Shown piece by piece: positions 18,228-27,352 of a stretch of DNA of 64,000 nt (the stretch's first letter is position 1; each line of letters opens with the position of its first letter). Origin of the DNA: Brevundimonas sp. (GTDB lineage Bacteria > Pseudomonadota > Alphaproteobacteria > Caulobacterales > Caulobacteraceae). The notes under the pieces are model-generated. The model did not search any database. It worked only from the letters and a program-made list of their open reading frames with translations, and had not been told where the DNA came from. The stretch is from contig NZ_JAQSDY010000027.1 in the NCBI RefSeq assembly GCF_029946145.1, forward strand, positions 496,001 to 560,000, written 5' to 3'. The translations under genes were made by a program, and so were the position numbers.

Positions 18228-18746
18228 ATGACCGACGCCGCCCCTCCCGCCGACGCCAAGCCTGCCGCGCCCGCTGCTGACGCCGCCCAGGGCCCGCAAG
18301 GACCCGGCTTCCGGATCGTGGCCCAGTACGTCAAGGACCTGTCCTTCGAGAATCCCAAGGCCCCCGACAGCCTGCGCGTCGACGGCAAGCCGGCCATCGA
18401 CATGGGCGTCGAGATGAACGCCCAGGGGCGTCCCGACGGCCTGTTCGAGGTCGAGCTGCGCCTGACCATCAAGGCCACCACCGACGCCATGACCGTCTTC
18501 AACGTCGAACTGCAGTACGGCGGCCTGTTCGCCCTGCAGGGCGTGCCCGAGCAGGACATCGAGCCGCTGCTCCTGATCGAGTGCCCGCGCTACCTGTTCC
18601 CGTTCGCCCGCGAGATCATCGCCCGCGCCACCTCGGACGGCGGCTTCTACCCGCCCTTCATGCTGGACCCGATCGACTTCGCCGGCATCTACGTCGCCCG
18701 CCAGCAGTCCATCGCCCGCGGCCCGGCCGAGAGCGGCAAGGCTTAA
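18228..18746 (+). CDS. secB: Protein-export chaperone SecB
   Basis: 172 residues from the ATG at 18228. An Ala/Pro-rich N-terminal extension of about 25 residues precedes the SecB fold ([19 protein letters not shown]). The SecA-binding and tetramer core ([18 protein letters not shown]) and the family ending [20 protein letters not shown] are intact. Binds unfolded precursors and passes them to SecA. Divergent from timA and followed by a repeat A element. Confidence 0.96.
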   Translation: MTDAAPPADAKPAAPAADAAQGPQGPGFRIVAQYVKDLSFENPKAPDSLRVDGKPAIDMGVEMNAQGRPDGLFEVELRLTIKATTDAMTVFNVELQYGGLFALQGVPEQDIEPLLLIECPRYLFPFAREIIARATSDGGFYPPFMLDPIDFAGIYVARQQSIARGPAESGKA

Positions 18747-18755
18747 GCGGAAACT

Positions 18756-18901
18756 CTCCCTCCCCCGAAGTGGGGAGGGACGGCGAGGCGTGAGCCGAGC
18801 CCGGGTGGGGAAGTTTGAAGCAACCCCCATCCGGCCCCGCGGCTGCAATTCCCCACCCGGATCGCTGCGCGATCGTCCCTCCCCATGAAGGGGAGGGAGA
18901 G
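18756..18901. repeat. Dispersed G/C-rich hairpin repeat A, copy 2
   Basis: Closest relative of copy 1: same outer hairpins and identical right end TCCCTCCCCATGAAGGGGAG, same inner GGGTGGGGA/TCCCCACCC pair, but a different central loop. It lies between convergent secB and dnaQ and could serve both as a terminator. Confidence 0.78.
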
Positions 18902-18905
18902 GCGG

Positions 18906-19622
18906 TCAGGCCGCTTCGACCTCGACGCCGTAACCCTTCCACAGCGACCAGTCCTTCAGCGTCGCCTGCAGGAAAGCCTCGTGCGCCGCATGCTCCGCCT
19001 CGCTCCCGCGGGGCTGGAGCGGTCTTGGGCGCGGGGGATAGCCGGCCGCCGCATGGGCCGCCGCCGCCGCGGTGACGACGCGCGACGCCGACAGGTCCAG
19101 CCGCCGCTCCTTGCCGCCCTTGAGCTCCAGATAGACCTCGGCCAACAGCCGGGCGTCGATCAGGGCGCCGTGCAGGCTGCGCTCGACCAGGCTGATCTTG
19201 TAGCGCTTGCACAGGGCGTCCAGCGAGTTCGCCATGCCCGGAAACCGCGTCTGGGCCAGCTTCAGCGTGTCGATCCAGCGGTCCTCGGGGAACAGCGCCC
19301 GGCCGCATCGGCCAAACTCGTGATCGATGAAATTGCGGTCGAACTGGGCGTTGTGGGCGATGATCGGCGCGTCGCCGATGAAGTCGCACAGGTCGATGAC
19401 GATCTCCGCGAATTTCGGCGCATCCTTCACATGATCGTCGGTGATCCCGTGCACCCGGATTGCGTCGGCCGGGATCAGGCGCTCGGGATGGATCAGACGA
19501 TGAAACGTCCTTCCCGTCGGCAGCAGATCCTCGATCTCGATACAGCCGACCTCGATCATCCGGTCGCCCGTGCGGGGATCGAAGCCGGTGGTTTCGGTGT
19601 CGAGAACGATTTCGCGGGACAT
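18906..19622 (-). CDS. dnaQ: DNA polymerase III epsilon subunit (3'-5' proofreading exonuclease)
   Basis: 238 residues from the ATG at 19622 (MSREIVLDTETTG); the track start adds a non-conserved leader. DEDDh motifs: LDTETTGFD (ExoI), HNAQFDRNFIDHE (ExoII) and HGALIDARLLAEVY (ExoIII, catalytic His and Asp). The C-terminal tail binds the alpha subunit. Follows coaE on the same strand after a repeat C copy. A dnaQ-coaE-aroE-maf chain beside the origin matches Caulobacter. Confidence 0.95.
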   Translation of the reverse strand: MSREIVLDTETTGFDPRTGDRMIEVGCIEIEDLLPTGRTFHRLIHPERLIPADAIRVHGITDDHVKDAPKFAEIVIDLCDFIGDAPIIAHNAQFDRNFIDHEFGRCGRALFPEDRWIDTLKLAQTRFPGMANSLDALCKRYKISLVERSLHGALIDARLLAEVYLELKGGKERRLDLSASRVVTAAAAAHAAAGYPPRPRPLQPRGSEAEHAAHEAFLQATLKDWSLWKGYGVEVEAA

Positions 19623-19654
19623 GCCCCTTATTGGCGCGCTTCGCCCGGTTTCGA

Positions 19655-19705
19655 AAGGGCCGCGTGGGGTCGGGAGGTCCCGAAGGGCCGACGATCGCGG
19701 CCCGC
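19655..19705. repeat. Dispersed repeat C, copy 3 (short)
   Basis: GGCCGCGTGGGGTCGGGAGG, then TCCCGAAG and CGCGGCCCGC, matching the core of repeat C at 44500-44550. Contains palindrome TCGGGAGGTCCCGA. It occupies the dnaQ-coaE gap. Confidence 0.6.
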
Positions 19706-20323
19706 TCAGATGCCGCGCCGGGGCGGCGACCATCCCGGAGCCAGAACCATCCCCACGATTTCCTCGACCCGGGCCCGCGCCGCCTCCAGCCCCTCGCCCG
19801 TATCGACGACGAAGTCCGCCCGGCGGCGCTTTTCTGCGTCCGGCAGCTGCCGCGCCAGGATGGCCTCGAACCGTTCACGGGTCATGCCGGGCCGGGTCAA
19901 TACCCGCGCCGCCTGCACCTTGGCCGGCGCCGTCACCACCACCACCGCGTCCACCCCGGCGTCGCCGCCGGTCTCGAACAGCAGCGGAATGTCCAGCACG
20001 GCCAGCCTGACGCCCCGCAACCGTGCGGCCTCCAGATCCCCGAGTCGCCCTTGCAGCACCAGCGGATGGACGATGGCCTCCAGCCGCCGGAACGCCTGCT
20101 CGTCCCGCCCCAGCGCCCTGGCCAGTCGCGCCCGGTCCACGGCCCCGTCCACCACCACCCCCGGAAACGCCTCGCCTACGGGCGCCACGGCGGCGCCGCC
20201 CCGGGCGTAGAGCCGGTGCACGGCGTCGTCGGCGTTCCAGACCAGCGCCCCGGCGTCGGCGAACATCGCCGTCGTCGTCGACTTGCCCATGCCGATGGAG
20301 CCGGTCAGGCCGAGAACGATCAC
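19706..20323 (-). CDS. coaE: Dephospho-CoA kinase
   Basis: 205 residues. P-loop [13 protein letters not shown] at residues 5-17, the following [11 protein letters not shown] and the [11 protein letters not shown] motif are characteristic. Phosphorylates the 3' hydroxyl of dephospho-CoA, last step of CoA synthesis. The ATG overlaps the aroE stop by 4 bases, so it is coupled in the ppsR-maf-aroE-coaE chain that reads away from the origin. Confidence 0.95.
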   Translation of the reverse strand: MIVLGLTGSIGMGKSTTTAMFADAGALVWNADDAVHRLYARGGAAVAPVGEAFPGVVVDGAVDRARLARALGRDEQAFRRLEAIVHPLVLQGRLGDLEAARLRGVRLAVLDIPLLFETGGDAGVDAVVVVTAPAKVQAARVLTRPGMTRERFEAILARQLPDAEKRRRADFVVDTGEGLEAARARVEEIVGMVLAPGWSPPRRGI

Positions 20324-21117
20324 GCCGCCTCTCCCAAAGCCCGCAGCGCCACGGCCCGCACATCCACATCCGGCGGCTCGACGCCGAACAGCGCCCGGAA
20401 CGACGGCCTCGCCTGACCGATCAGCATGGCCAGCCCGTCCACCGTCGTCAGCCCTCGCGCCCGCCCTTCAGCCAGAAAGGCGGTGACCAGCGGCCGGTAG
20501 GTCATGTCCATCAGCACCGTGTCATCCGGCAGCGCCGCCAGATCGATCGTCGGCGGAACGCTCAGCGCATTGACCACCAGCGCGGCCTCGCCCAGGGCGC
20601 CGACGTCAGCCACCGCCACCCCCAGATCAACCGCCAGCACCCGCGCCCGCTCCACCGTCCGGTTCAGCACCCCGACCCGGGCTCCCGCCGCCTTCAGCGC
20701 CGCCGCCGCCGCCCGCGCCGCGCCGCCTGCGCCCAGCACGATTACCGGGCGGCCCCGTACGTCCAGACCCGGGGCCTGTTCGGCCAGGGCGGCCACCAGA
20801 CCATGACCGTCCGTGCTGTCGGCCCGGACCCGGCCGCCCTCGAACACCAGCAGATTGGCCGCGCCGCAGGTCCGCGCCGTCTCACCCGCCTCATCCGCCA
20901 GGGCGAGCGCCTGCCCCTTGAACGGAGCCGTCACGTTCAGTCCTCGCAAGGTTCCGCGCCGTCCCTGATCCACCAGTTCGGCGAAGGCGTCGGCGTCCGC
21001 CGGCCCGAAGGCGCGATAGACCGCGTCCAGTCCCGCCGCCGCGATCCACGCCCCGTGGATGACCGGGCTCAGGGAATGCGCGATCGGTTGTCCGGCGACG
21101 CCCGCAACCATGGTCAT
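20320..21117 (-). CDS. aroE: Shikimate dehydrogenase (NADP+)
   Basis: 265 residues from the ATG at 21117, chosen because it overlaps the maf stop by ATGA. Substrate site at the N-terminus ([15 protein letters not shown]), catalytic Lys in [12 protein letters not shown], and NADP-binding loop [19 protein letters not shown]. Reduces 3-dehydroshikimate in aromatic amino-acid synthesis. Embedded in the four-gene chain next to the origin. Confidence 0.95.
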   Translation of the reverse strand: MTMVAGVAGQPIAHSLSPVIHGAWIAAAGLDAVYRAFGPADADAFAELVDQGRRGTLRGLNVTAPFKGQALALADEAGETARTCGAANLLVFEGGRVRADSTDGHGLVAALAEQAPGLDVRGRPVIVLGAGGAARAAAAALKAAGARVGVLNRTVERARVLAVDLGVAVADVGALGEAALVVNALSVPPTIDLAALPDDTVLMDMTYRPLVTAFLAEGRARGLTTVDGLAMLIGQARPSFRALFGVEPPDVDVRAVALRALGEAA

Positions 21118-21749
21118 GACCGCAGCACTCCGGCCCGCCGCAGCTCTTCCAGCACCGGCCACAGCGGCAGACCCAGGACGGTGAAATAGTCGCCCTCCAC
21201 CACCTCGAACAGCTGTGCGCCCATCCCCTCCAGCCGATAGGATCCGACGCAGGCCAGCAGTCCGTCGCCCTCGGCTTTCAGATAGGCGTCCAGAAAACCG
21301 TCCGAGAAATTCCGCACCCGCATTGTCGCCGTGTCGACGCCCGACCAGAACACCTGCCCGTACCGCGCCAGCGCCGCGCCCGAATGCAGCTGGTGCGCCT
21401 TGCCCCGCATCGCCATCAGCCCGTCCCGCGCCTCGTCCCGGGAAGCAGCCTTCGACACCAGCCCGCCTTCGAAGGCCAGGGTCTGGTCCGCCCCAAGCAC
21501 CCAGGCCTCCGCATCGTGTCGCGAAACCGCCAGCGCCTTGACCCGAGCCAGCTCGACCGCCAGTCCCGCGGCGTCGGCCGGGTCGTGCGTGGCCTTGACC
21601 GCATCCTCGTCGATGTCGGCGACCTGGACCGAAAACGGCACGCCGGCGCCTTCCAGCATGGCCCGGCGGGCGACGCTCTTTGATGCAAGGATCAGACGCT
21701 CGCCGCGCTCATGCAGCCCGAGGGTCGACGGCGCACCGGAAATGCTCAC
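21114..21749 (-). CDS. Maf-like nucleoside triphosphate pyrophosphatase
   Basis: 211 residues. The Maf signature LILASKSVARRAMLEGAGV opens the protein; the catalytic Asp lies in WVLGADQTLAFEG and the third motif in DGFLDAYLKAEGDGLLACVGSYRLEG. Maf enzymes hydrolyse modified or canonical NTPs to the monophosphate; the SVARRAML form resembles YceF-type m7GTP enzymes, but substrate is not assignable. Overlaps aroE and ppsR by 4 bases each. Confidence 0.92.
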   Translation of the reverse strand: MSISGAPSTLGLHERGERLILASKSVARRAMLEGAGVPFSVQVADIDEDAVKATHDPADAAGLAVELARVKALAVSRHDAEAWVLGADQTLAFEGGLVSKAASRDEARDGLMAMRGKAHQLHSGAALARYGQVFWSGVDTATMRVRNFSDGFLDAYLKAEGDGLLACVGSYRLEGMGAQLFEVVEGDYFTVLGLPLWPVLEELRRAGVLRS

Positions 21750-22630
21750 CAGGTCGCTCCCAGCCGGCGCGTGCGGCGCTCGTTCAGCACATTGATGATC
21801 GCGGCGGCCGTCTCCTCGACCGAACGACGGGTCACGTCGATAACCGGCCAGCCGCGCCTTTCGAACGCCCGGCGCGCCCTGACCGTCTCGTCGCGCACGG
21901 CGTCGTGATCAACATAGGAGGACGCCCGCGTCGCGTTCAGCCCGTCCAGCCTGTTCTTGCGGATTTGCACCAGCCGATCGGGCGACACGGTCAGGCCGAC
22001 GATCAGCGGATTCTTCAGCCCGACCAGCCGTTCGCCGTCCTCCTGACCCGGCACCAGCGGCACATTGGCGGCGCGGATGCCGCGGTGGGCCAGATAGATG
22101 CAGGTCGGGGTCTTGGAGGTGCGGCTGACCCCGCACAGCACCACATCGGCGCTTTCCAGCTGGGCTGTCGTGCCCTGGCCGTCATCGTGCGCCATGGCGA
22201 AGTCCAGCGCCGCGATGCGGTTGAAATAGTCGGTGTCGAGCGCGTGCTGCGCCCCCACCCGCGTCGACAGGGCCGCCCCCAGATAGCGCGACAGGGCGCC
22301 GACCAGGGGATCCAGCGCCGCGATCTGCGGCATGTCCAGCCTGCGGCACCCCGCTTCCAGCTGTTCGCGCAGCTCCCGATCAACCAGGGTATGCAGAACC
22401 ACGCCCGGCGAGGAAGCGATCTCCTCCAGCACCCGCTCCATCTGCTTGTCGTTCCGCACCAGGGCGTAGATGTGCTCGATCGGAATGACTCCGTCGAAGC
22501 GCGCCACCACGGCCTTGGCCATGGCGTTCAGGGTCTCCCCGGTGGAATCCGAGACCAGGTGGACATGGAAATAGGTGGCCAGTCGCGTCGGTCCCGTGGT
22601 CCGGCCCGTCCCTGTTGCGCCCGGCGTCAT
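21746..22630 (-). CDS. ppsR: PEP synthase/PPDK regulatory kinase-pyrophosphorylase (DUF299, PSRP/PpsR)
   Basis: 294 residues from the ATG at 22630; the 405-residue track ORF runs through the origin. Start of the fold: HLVSDSTGETLNAMAKAVVA; P-loop-like GVSRTSKTPTCIYLA at about residue 165; KNPLIVGLTVSPDRL after it. A bifunctional enzyme that inactivates by ADP-dependent phosphorylation and reactivates by phosphorolysis either PEP synthase or pyruvate phosphate dikinase. In Caulobacter a DUF299 gene likewise borders Cori opposite hemE. Confidence 0.93.
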   Translation of the reverse strand: MTPGATGTGRTTGPTRLATYFHVHLVSDSTGETLNAMAKAVVARFDGVIPIEHIYALVRNDKQMERVLEEIASSPGVVLHTLVDRELREQLEAGCRRLDMPQIAALDPLVGALSRYLGAALSTRVGAQHALDTDYFNRIAALDFAMAHDDGQGTTAQLESADVVLCGVSRTSKTPTCIYLAHRGIRAANVPLVPGQEDGERLVGLKNPLIVGLTVSPDRLVQIRKNRLDGLNATRASSYVDHDAVRDETVRARRAFERRGWPVIDVTRRSVEETAAAIINVLNERRTRRLGATW

Positions 22631-22818
22631 CGGCGGCTGTCCATATGTGCGAGACTCCTGTGGACGGGGCGGGGCGCCGTTGGCCCGCGGCTGTCGGTCT
22701 TTCCCTATAGCCGGGCCGGACGAGGGCGGCGAGCGGGGACAGGGGTGGACGAGACATGCATCGCCGGGCCGGTTCATCCCAAGGCCGTCATCCGTCACCG
22801 GTTCGCCTGTGGAGATCC

Positions 22819-22833
22819 TTAATGAGGGGTTAA
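22819..22833 (+). promoter_or_regulatory. CtrA box 1, TTAATGAGGGGTTAA
   Basis: Exact TTAA-N7-TTAA match followed by C, the full CtrA consensus. In Caulobacter CtrA~P bound at such boxes in Cori silences initiation. Its position in the ppsR-hemE gap supports the origin call. Confidence 0.8.
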
Positions 22834-22878
22834 CGGCGCCCAGCCGCCATGGTCGGCCCCTCCCCGAAAAGCCCGTCC

Positions 22879-22893
22879 TTAATGCCTCGTTAG
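22879..22893 (+). promoter_or_regulatory. CtrA box 2, TTAATGCCTCGTTAG
   Basis: TTAA-N7-TTAG, one mismatch from the CtrA consensus, 60 bases to the right of box 1 and 3 bases before a DnaA-like motif, so CtrA and DnaA could compete here. Confidence 0.7.
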
Positions 22894-22896
22894 GAC

Positions 22897-22905
22897 TTAT
22901 CCCCG
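22897..22905 (+). promoter_or_regulatory. DnaA-box-like motif 1, TTATCCCCG
   Basis: Seven of nine bases of TTATCCACA, directly beside CtrA box 2. An identical nonamer recurs at 22988-22996, supporting a functional origin-specific variant. Confidence 0.6.
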
Positions 22906-22987
22906 CTTTCACCAGCCCGGTGCATGACGGTGCGGCGTCTGTGACCATTTGCGGAAAACCCATCCGTCCGCGTCCGAACGATCCGGC

Positions 22988-22996
22988 TTATCCCCG
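22988..22996 (+). promoter_or_regulatory. DnaA-box-like motif 2, TTATCCCCG
   Basis: Second exact copy of the nonamer, same strand, just left of the AT-rich tract at 23013-23056, as expected for a box that loads DnaA next to an unwinding element. Confidence 0.6.
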
Positions 22997-23114
22997 CCAT
23001 CCCCCGTACTGTCTTCTACCTCCAAAACTTTCGAATCTTTCTTGATAAGGATTGAAGGGGTGCGACACGGGTCGGGCTTGAGCCTGAACCGGGCCACCGG
23101 TAGGACCGGGTCAG

Positions 23115-24161
23115 ATGACCGTCTCACCCCCCACACCGTTGCTTCTCAAGGTTCTCTCCGGGGAGACGACCTCACGTCCACCGGTCTGGTTCATGCGTCA
23201 GGCCGGGCGCTACCTGCCGGAGTATCGGGCGCTCAGGGCGACGACGCCGGACTTCATCTCCTTCTGTCTGGATCCGGAAAAGGCCGCCGAGGCGACGCTG
23301 CAGCCGATGCGCCGTTTCGGCTTCGACGCCGCCATCGTCTTCGCCGACATCCTGTTGATCCCCCGGGCGTTGGGTCAGGAGGTCTGGTTCGAGGCCGGCG
23401 AGGGGCCGCGGCTGGGCGCACTGCCTCCTGTTGAGGCCATGCGGGACCTGACATCCGGGGCCGGCGAGGCGCTGAAACAGGTCGGCCAGACCCTGTCGAT
23501 CGTGCGGGCGCAGCTGGATCCGGAGCGCGCCCTGATCGGGTTCGCCGGCGCGCCCTGGACCGTCGCCACCTATATGCTGGACGGCGAGGCCCGGACGATC
23601 GGCAAGGGCGAACGCGCCCAGGCCCGGACCTACGCCTATGCCGAGCCGGAAAAGGTCGCGGCCCTGCTCGAGGTGCTGGTCGAGGCCACGGCCCATTATC
23701 TGAAGATGCAGGCCGACGCCGGGGCCCAGGTGCTGAAGATCTTCGAGAGCTGGGCCGAGGGCCTGCCGGAAGACCTGTTCGAAAGCCTGGTCCTGCGGCC
23801 TCATCAGCAACTGGTCCGCCGGGTGCGCGAACTGGGTGTCACCGTGCCCCTGATCGGCTTCCCGAGGGGCTCGGCGGCGCTGGCGGAACGCTACGCCGCC
23901 GAGGTCGACGTTCAGGCCGTGGCCCTGGACACCGCCTGCCCGCTTGAGATCGGTCGCCGCGTCCAGGCGATCAAGCCGATCCAGGGCGCGCTCGATCCCC
24001 TGCTGCTGCGCGCCGGCGGCCCGATGCTCGATCGCCGCGTCGACCAGCTGCTCGAGGCCTGGGGGCAGGGACCGTGGATCTTCAATCTCGGCCACGGCAT
24101 CCTGCCCGACGTCCCGATCGCCCATGTCGAACAGGTGCTGAAACGGATCGGCGCCCAATGA
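23115..24161 (+). CDS. hemE: Uroporphyrinogen decarboxylase
   Basis: 348 residues. Signature RPPVWFMRQAGRYLPEYR near residue 20 with the substrate-binding arginines, IGFAGAPWTVATYML at about 140, and the C-terminal FNLGHGILPDVP. Converts uroporphyrinogen III to coproporphyrinogen III. First gene of a haem operon: its TGA overlaps the hemH ATG. Its promoter must lie in the origin, as reported for Caulobacter hemE. Confidence 0.97.
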   Translation: MTVSPPTPLLLKVLSGETTSRPPVWFMRQAGRYLPEYRALRATTPDFISFCLDPEKAAEATLQPMRRFGFDAAIVFADILLIPRALGQEVWFEAGEGPRLGALPPVEAMRDLTSGAGEALKQVGQTLSIVRAQLDPERALIGFAGAPWTVATYMLDGEARTIGKGERAQARTYAYAEPEKVAALLEVLVEATAHYLKMQADAGAQVLKIFESWAEGLPEDLFESLVLRPHQQLVRRVRELGVTVPLIGFPRGSAALAERYAAEVDVQAVALDTACPLEIGRRVQAIKPIQGALDPLLLRAGGPMLDRRVDQLLEAWGQGPWIFNLGHGILPDVPIAHVEQVLKRIGAQ

Positions 24162-25219
24162 GCGGGCTGGTTGCCGGTCGCCGGATCGCCGTCGTCCTGT
24201 TCAATCTGGGCGGGCCGGACGATCAGGCCTCGGTGCGCCCCTTCCTGTTCAACCTGTTTCGCGACCCGGCGATCATCGGCCTGCCCGATCCGTTCCGGAC
24301 CTGGCTGGCAGGACTGATCTCCAGCCGCCGCGAGGTCGGCGCCCAGGCCAACTACGCCCTGATGGGCGGAGGCTCGCCGCTTCTGGCCGAGACGCGCAAA
24401 CAGGCCGCCGCGCTGGAACAGGCGCTCGGGACCGCGCTCCCCGGAGACCAGGTCCGCACCTTTGTCGCCATGCGCTACTGGTCGCCCCTGACCGAACAGA
24501 CGGCCGCCGAGGTCGCGGCCTTCGTCCCTGATGAGATCGTCCTGCTACCGCTCTATCCGCAGTTCTCGACCACCACGACGCAATCATCCCTGAAGCTGTG
24601 GGACCAGGTTTACATCGGGCCCGGCGCCAGCCGGACAGTCTGTTGCTATCCGGAGGCCCCCGGCTGGATCGCGGCCCAGGCAGGGGCTGTTCGGACCGCC
24701 GTCACGGCGGCTGCCGGCAAACCCGTGCGCGTTCTGTTTTCGGCCCACGGCATCCCCGAGAGTCTGATCGCGAAGAAGGGCGACCCCTATCAGGAGCAGG
24801 TCGAGGCGACTTGCGCCGCCATCGCCTCGGCCGCGGGACTGGGCGAGCGCGAAGCGGACTGGACGATCTGTTACCAGAGCCGGGTCGGGCCGATGAAATG
24901 GCTGGGTCCCTCGACGCCCGAGGCGATCGCCCGGGCCGCCCATGACGGCGTCGGCGTGATTGTCACGCCCGTCGCCTTCGTCTCCGAACACATCGAGACC
25001 CTGGTCGAGCTCGACATCGAATACGCAGAGATGGCCCACGGACTGGGCCTCACCCCGTATCTCCGCACGCCTGCGGTCGGGGTGGCCGCCCCCTTTATCC
25101 AGACGCTGGCCGAAGCCGTTATGGAGGCCTTGCCGCGCGGGGGAGTCGCGCCCTACGGTCCTGGCTGCCGGGCCGTCTGGAAGGCCTGCCCATCTCAATG
25201 CGCAAGGAGGGCGGCGTGA
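24158..25219 (+). CDS. hemH: Ferrochelatase
   Basis: 353 residues from the ATG at 24158, overlapping the hemE stop by ATGA. Opens with VVLFNLGGPDDQASVRPFL; active-site histidine in LFSAHGIPESLI at about residue 200; YQSRVGPMKWLGPST and the conserved Glu stretch FVSEHIETLVELDIEYAEMA follow. Inserts Fe2+ into protoporphyrin IX at the inner membrane face. Coupled to hemJ through a one-base TGATG overlap. Confidence 0.96.
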   Translation: MSGLVAGRRIAVVLFNLGGPDDQASVRPFLFNLFRDPAIIGLPDPFRTWLAGLISSRREVGAQANYALMGGGSPLLAETRKQAAALEQALGTALPGDQVRTFVAMRYWSPLTEQTAAEVAAFVPDEIVLLPLYPQFSTTTTQSSLKLWDQVYIGPGASRTVCCYPEAPGWIAAQAGAVRTAVTAAAGKPVRVLFSAHGIPESLIAKKGDPYQEQVEATCAAIASAAGLGEREADWTICYQSRVGPMKWLGPSTPEAIARAAHDGVGVIVTPVAFVSEHIETLVELDIEYAEMAHGLGLTPYLRTPAVGVAAPFIQTLAEAVMEALPRGGVAPYGPGCRAVWKACPSQCARRAA

Positions 25220-25713
25220 TGCTCGATTTCGCTACGTTCGAGGTGGTGCGGGGGCTGCATATTCTGGCGGTCATCGCCTGGATGGCCGGCATGCTCTTCC
25301 TGCCGCGTCTCTATGCCTATGACGCCGAACAGGCCGACAAGGCCGAGCCGCTGCGCTCGGAGATGCGATCCCTGCTGCGAATCTGGCAACACCGGCTGCT
25401 GAAGATCATCATCAATCCGTCGATGATCCTCGCCTGGGTGTTCGGGGTGTGGCTGATCGTCATCCATATGGTCGGCTTCGATGAAGGGTGGAGCTTCCTG
25501 GCCCAGCCATGGATGATCGCCAAACTGGCGGGCGTGGTCGCTCTCAGCGGCTGGCACGGCTTCCTGGCGAAAGAGCTTCGCCGCATCCGCGCAGGGACGT
25601 CCGTCCGCACCGGAAAGTTCTGGCGCATGACCAACGAGATCCCCTTCCTGATCGCCATCGTCATGGTGCTCTCGGTCACGACCCAATGGACCTTCGGCCA
25701 GGCCGGCGCTTGA
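25219..25713 (+). CDS. hemJ: Protoporphyrinogen IX oxidase HemJ
   Basis: 164 residues using the ATG at 25219, which has AAGGAGG seven bases upstream; the track start at 25198 lies before that ribosome-binding site. Four transmembrane helices, with the family His in [22 protein letters not shown] and the [17 protein letters not shown] segment. HemJ is the oxygen-independent-type oxidase used in most alphaproteobacteria in place of HemG/HemY. Operon with hemE and hemH reinforces the call. Confidence 0.92.
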   Translation: MLDFATFEVVRGLHILAVIAWMAGMLFLPRLYAYDAEQADKAEPLRSEMRSLLRIWQHRLLKIIINPSMILAWVFGVWLIVIHMVGFDEGWSFLAQPWMIAKLAGVVALSGWHGFLAKELRRIRAGTSVRTGKFWRMTNEIPFLIAIVMVLSVTTQWTFGQAGA

Positions 25714-25924
25714 CCTGACCCCCCCAGGCGTGGTTTCGCTGATCCCGAACCGTTCCTGGCCCAAGAGCCTTCCACGCCGGGCGGTCCCTCTCTCCCAGCG
25801 ACGCCGATCGGATCTCTCCCGTCGGACCCCGTCGTTCTCCCTGCCGGCCGCAAGGCCAGACATTGTCAGCCCGCCCGGTCTCGCTTGCGCGAGCGCCCGG
25901 CTGCGCATGTGTAAGAAGCCTCCC
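25714..25924 (+). promoter_or_regulatory. C-rich rho leader
   Basis: 211 bases between hemJ and rho with long pyrimidine-rich stretches (for example CCCTCTCTCCCAGCGACGCC and ATCTCTCCCGTCGG) and no credible separate ORF. C-rich, weakly structured RNA is what Rho binds, so autogenous attenuation, known for enteric rho, is plausible. No obvious Shine-Dalgarno precedes the chosen ATG. Regulatory role is inference. Confidence 0.45.
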
Positions 25925-27340
25925 ATGACCGACGTCCGCGACACCGATCCCACCGCCCCTGAAGCCGAAAACCTCGAAGGCGAACAACCGTCAACGGAAT
26001 TGGCCGCCGCCGACCTGCCCATGGTCGATCAGGAGTCCGGCGACGAAGAGGACGACGGCGAACCGATCGTCCCCAACGGCCGCATCACCCTGCAGGAGCT
26101 CAACGACAAGACGCCCGAGGAACTGGTCGCCTTCGCCGAGAGCCTCGAGATCGAGAACGCCGGCAACCTGCGCAAGCAGGACCTGCTGTTCGCCATCCTG
26201 AAGACCCTGGCTGACGAAGAGGTCGAGATCATCGCCTCCGGGACGCTGGAAATCCTGCCCGACGGTTTCGGCTTCCTGCGCAGTCCGGACGTCAATTATC
26301 TTCCGGGTCCGGACGATGTTTACGTCTCTCCCTCGCAGATCAGACGCTTCGGCCTGCGCTCGGGCGACACCATCCACGGCGCCGTCCGCGGCCCGCGCGA
26401 GGGCGAGCGCTATTTCGCCCTGCTCAAGGTCGACACGATCAATTTCGAGGACCCGGAAACGGTCAAGACCAAGGTCCTGTTCGACAATCTGACCCCGCTC
26501 TATCCCGAAGAGCGGCTGCACATGGAAATCCAGGACCCGACCCTGAAGGACCGCTCGGGCCGGGTCATCGACATCGTCGCCCCGCTGGGCAAGGGCCAGC
26601 GCTGCCTGATCGTCGCCCCGCCGCGGGTCGGCAAGACGGTCATGCTGCAGAACATCGCCAAGTCGATCGAGCGCAACCACCCGGAAGTGACCCTGATGGT
26701 CCTGCTCATCGACGAGCGCCCCGAGGAGGTCACCGACATGCAGCGCACGGTGAAGGGCGAGGTCATCGCCTCGACCTTCGACGAGCCCGCTACCCGCCAC
26801 GTCGCTGTCGCCGAAATGGTGATCGAAAAGGCCAAGCGCCTGGTCGAGCACAAGAAGGACGTCGTCATCCTGCTCGACTCCATCACCCGCCTGGGCCGCG
26901 CCTACAACGCCACCGTCCCGTCGTCGGGCAAGGTCCTGACCGGCGGCGTCGACGCCAACGCCCTGCAGCGGCCGAAACGCTTCTTCGGCGCCGCGCGGAA
27001 CGTGGAGCAGGGGGGCTCGCTGACCATCATCGCCACCGCCCTGATCGACACCGGCTCGCGTATGGACGAGGTGATCTTCGAAGAGTTCAAGGGCACCGGC
27101 AACTCCGAGATCGTGCTGGACCGCAAGGTCGCGGACAAGCGCATCTTCCCCGCCATCGACGTGCTGAAGTCCGGCACCCGCAAGGAAGAGCTGACCACGC
27201 CCAAGGATCAGCTGGCCAAGACCTATGTCCTGCGCCGCATCCTGAACCCGATGGGCCCGCAGGACGCGATCGAATTCCTCATCGACAAGCTGCGCCAGTC
27301 CAAGAACAATGCGGACTTCTTCCAGTCGATGAACACCTGA
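25925..27340 (+). CDS. rho: Transcription termination factor Rho
   Basis: 471 residues from the ATG at 25925; the in-frame upstream ORF extension (to 25730) is Arg/Ser-rich leader. An acidic N-terminal extension of about 45 residues precedes the Rho-N helices ([20 protein letters not shown]), the RNA-binding cold-shock domain ([20 protein letters not shown]) and the RecA-like ATPase with P-loop [11 protein letters not shown] and the Q/R loops ([16 protein letters not shown]). A hexameric RNA translocase. Its neighbour mnmE matches the Caulobacter origin region. Confidence 0.97.
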   Translation: MTDVRDTDPTAPEAENLEGEQPSTELAAADLPMVDQESGDEEDDGEPIVPNGRITLQELNDKTPEELVAFAESLEIENAGNLRKQDLLFAILKTLADEEVEIIASGTLEILPDGFGFLRSPDVNYLPGPDDVYVSPSQIRRFGLRSGDTIHGAVRGPREGERYFALLKVDTINFEDPETVKTKVLFDNLTPLYPEERLHMEIQDPTLKDRSGRVIDIVAPLGKGQRCLIVAPPRVGKTVMLQNIAKSIERNHPEVTLMVLLIDERPEEVTDMQRTVKGEVIASTFDEPATRHVAVAEMVIEKAKRLVEHKKDVVILLDSITRLGRAYNATVPSSGKVLTGGVDANALQRPKRFFGAARNVEQGGSLTIIATALIDTGSRMDEVIFEEFKGTGNSEIVLDRKVADKRIFPAIDVLKSGTRKEELTTPKDQLAKTYVLRRILNPMGPQDAIEFLIDKLRQSKNNADFFQSMNT

Positions 27341-27352
27341 TGCGGCTTCGGC

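Larger units (their letters stand above)
22631..23114. other. oriC: Putative chromosome replication origin (Cori-like), 484 bp
   Basis: Gene-free gap between divergent ppsR and hemE, the arrangement of Caulobacter Cori. It contains a perfect and a near-perfect CtrA box, two TTATCCCCG motifs, weaker TGTGGA motifs, GANTC sites at 22653-22657 and 23033-23037, and an AT-rich tract at about 23013-23056 that stands out in this GC-rich DNA and could be the unwinding element and hemE promoter. parA/parB and parS sites lie 4-10 kb away. Origin activity is inferred from content and synteny. Confidence 0.85.

Noticed and set aside
17391-18848. 485-codon reading of the Tim44-like ORF
   Set aside because: The upstream part is antisense to secB; the GTG at 18032 with AAGGA and an immediate membrane helix is a better start.
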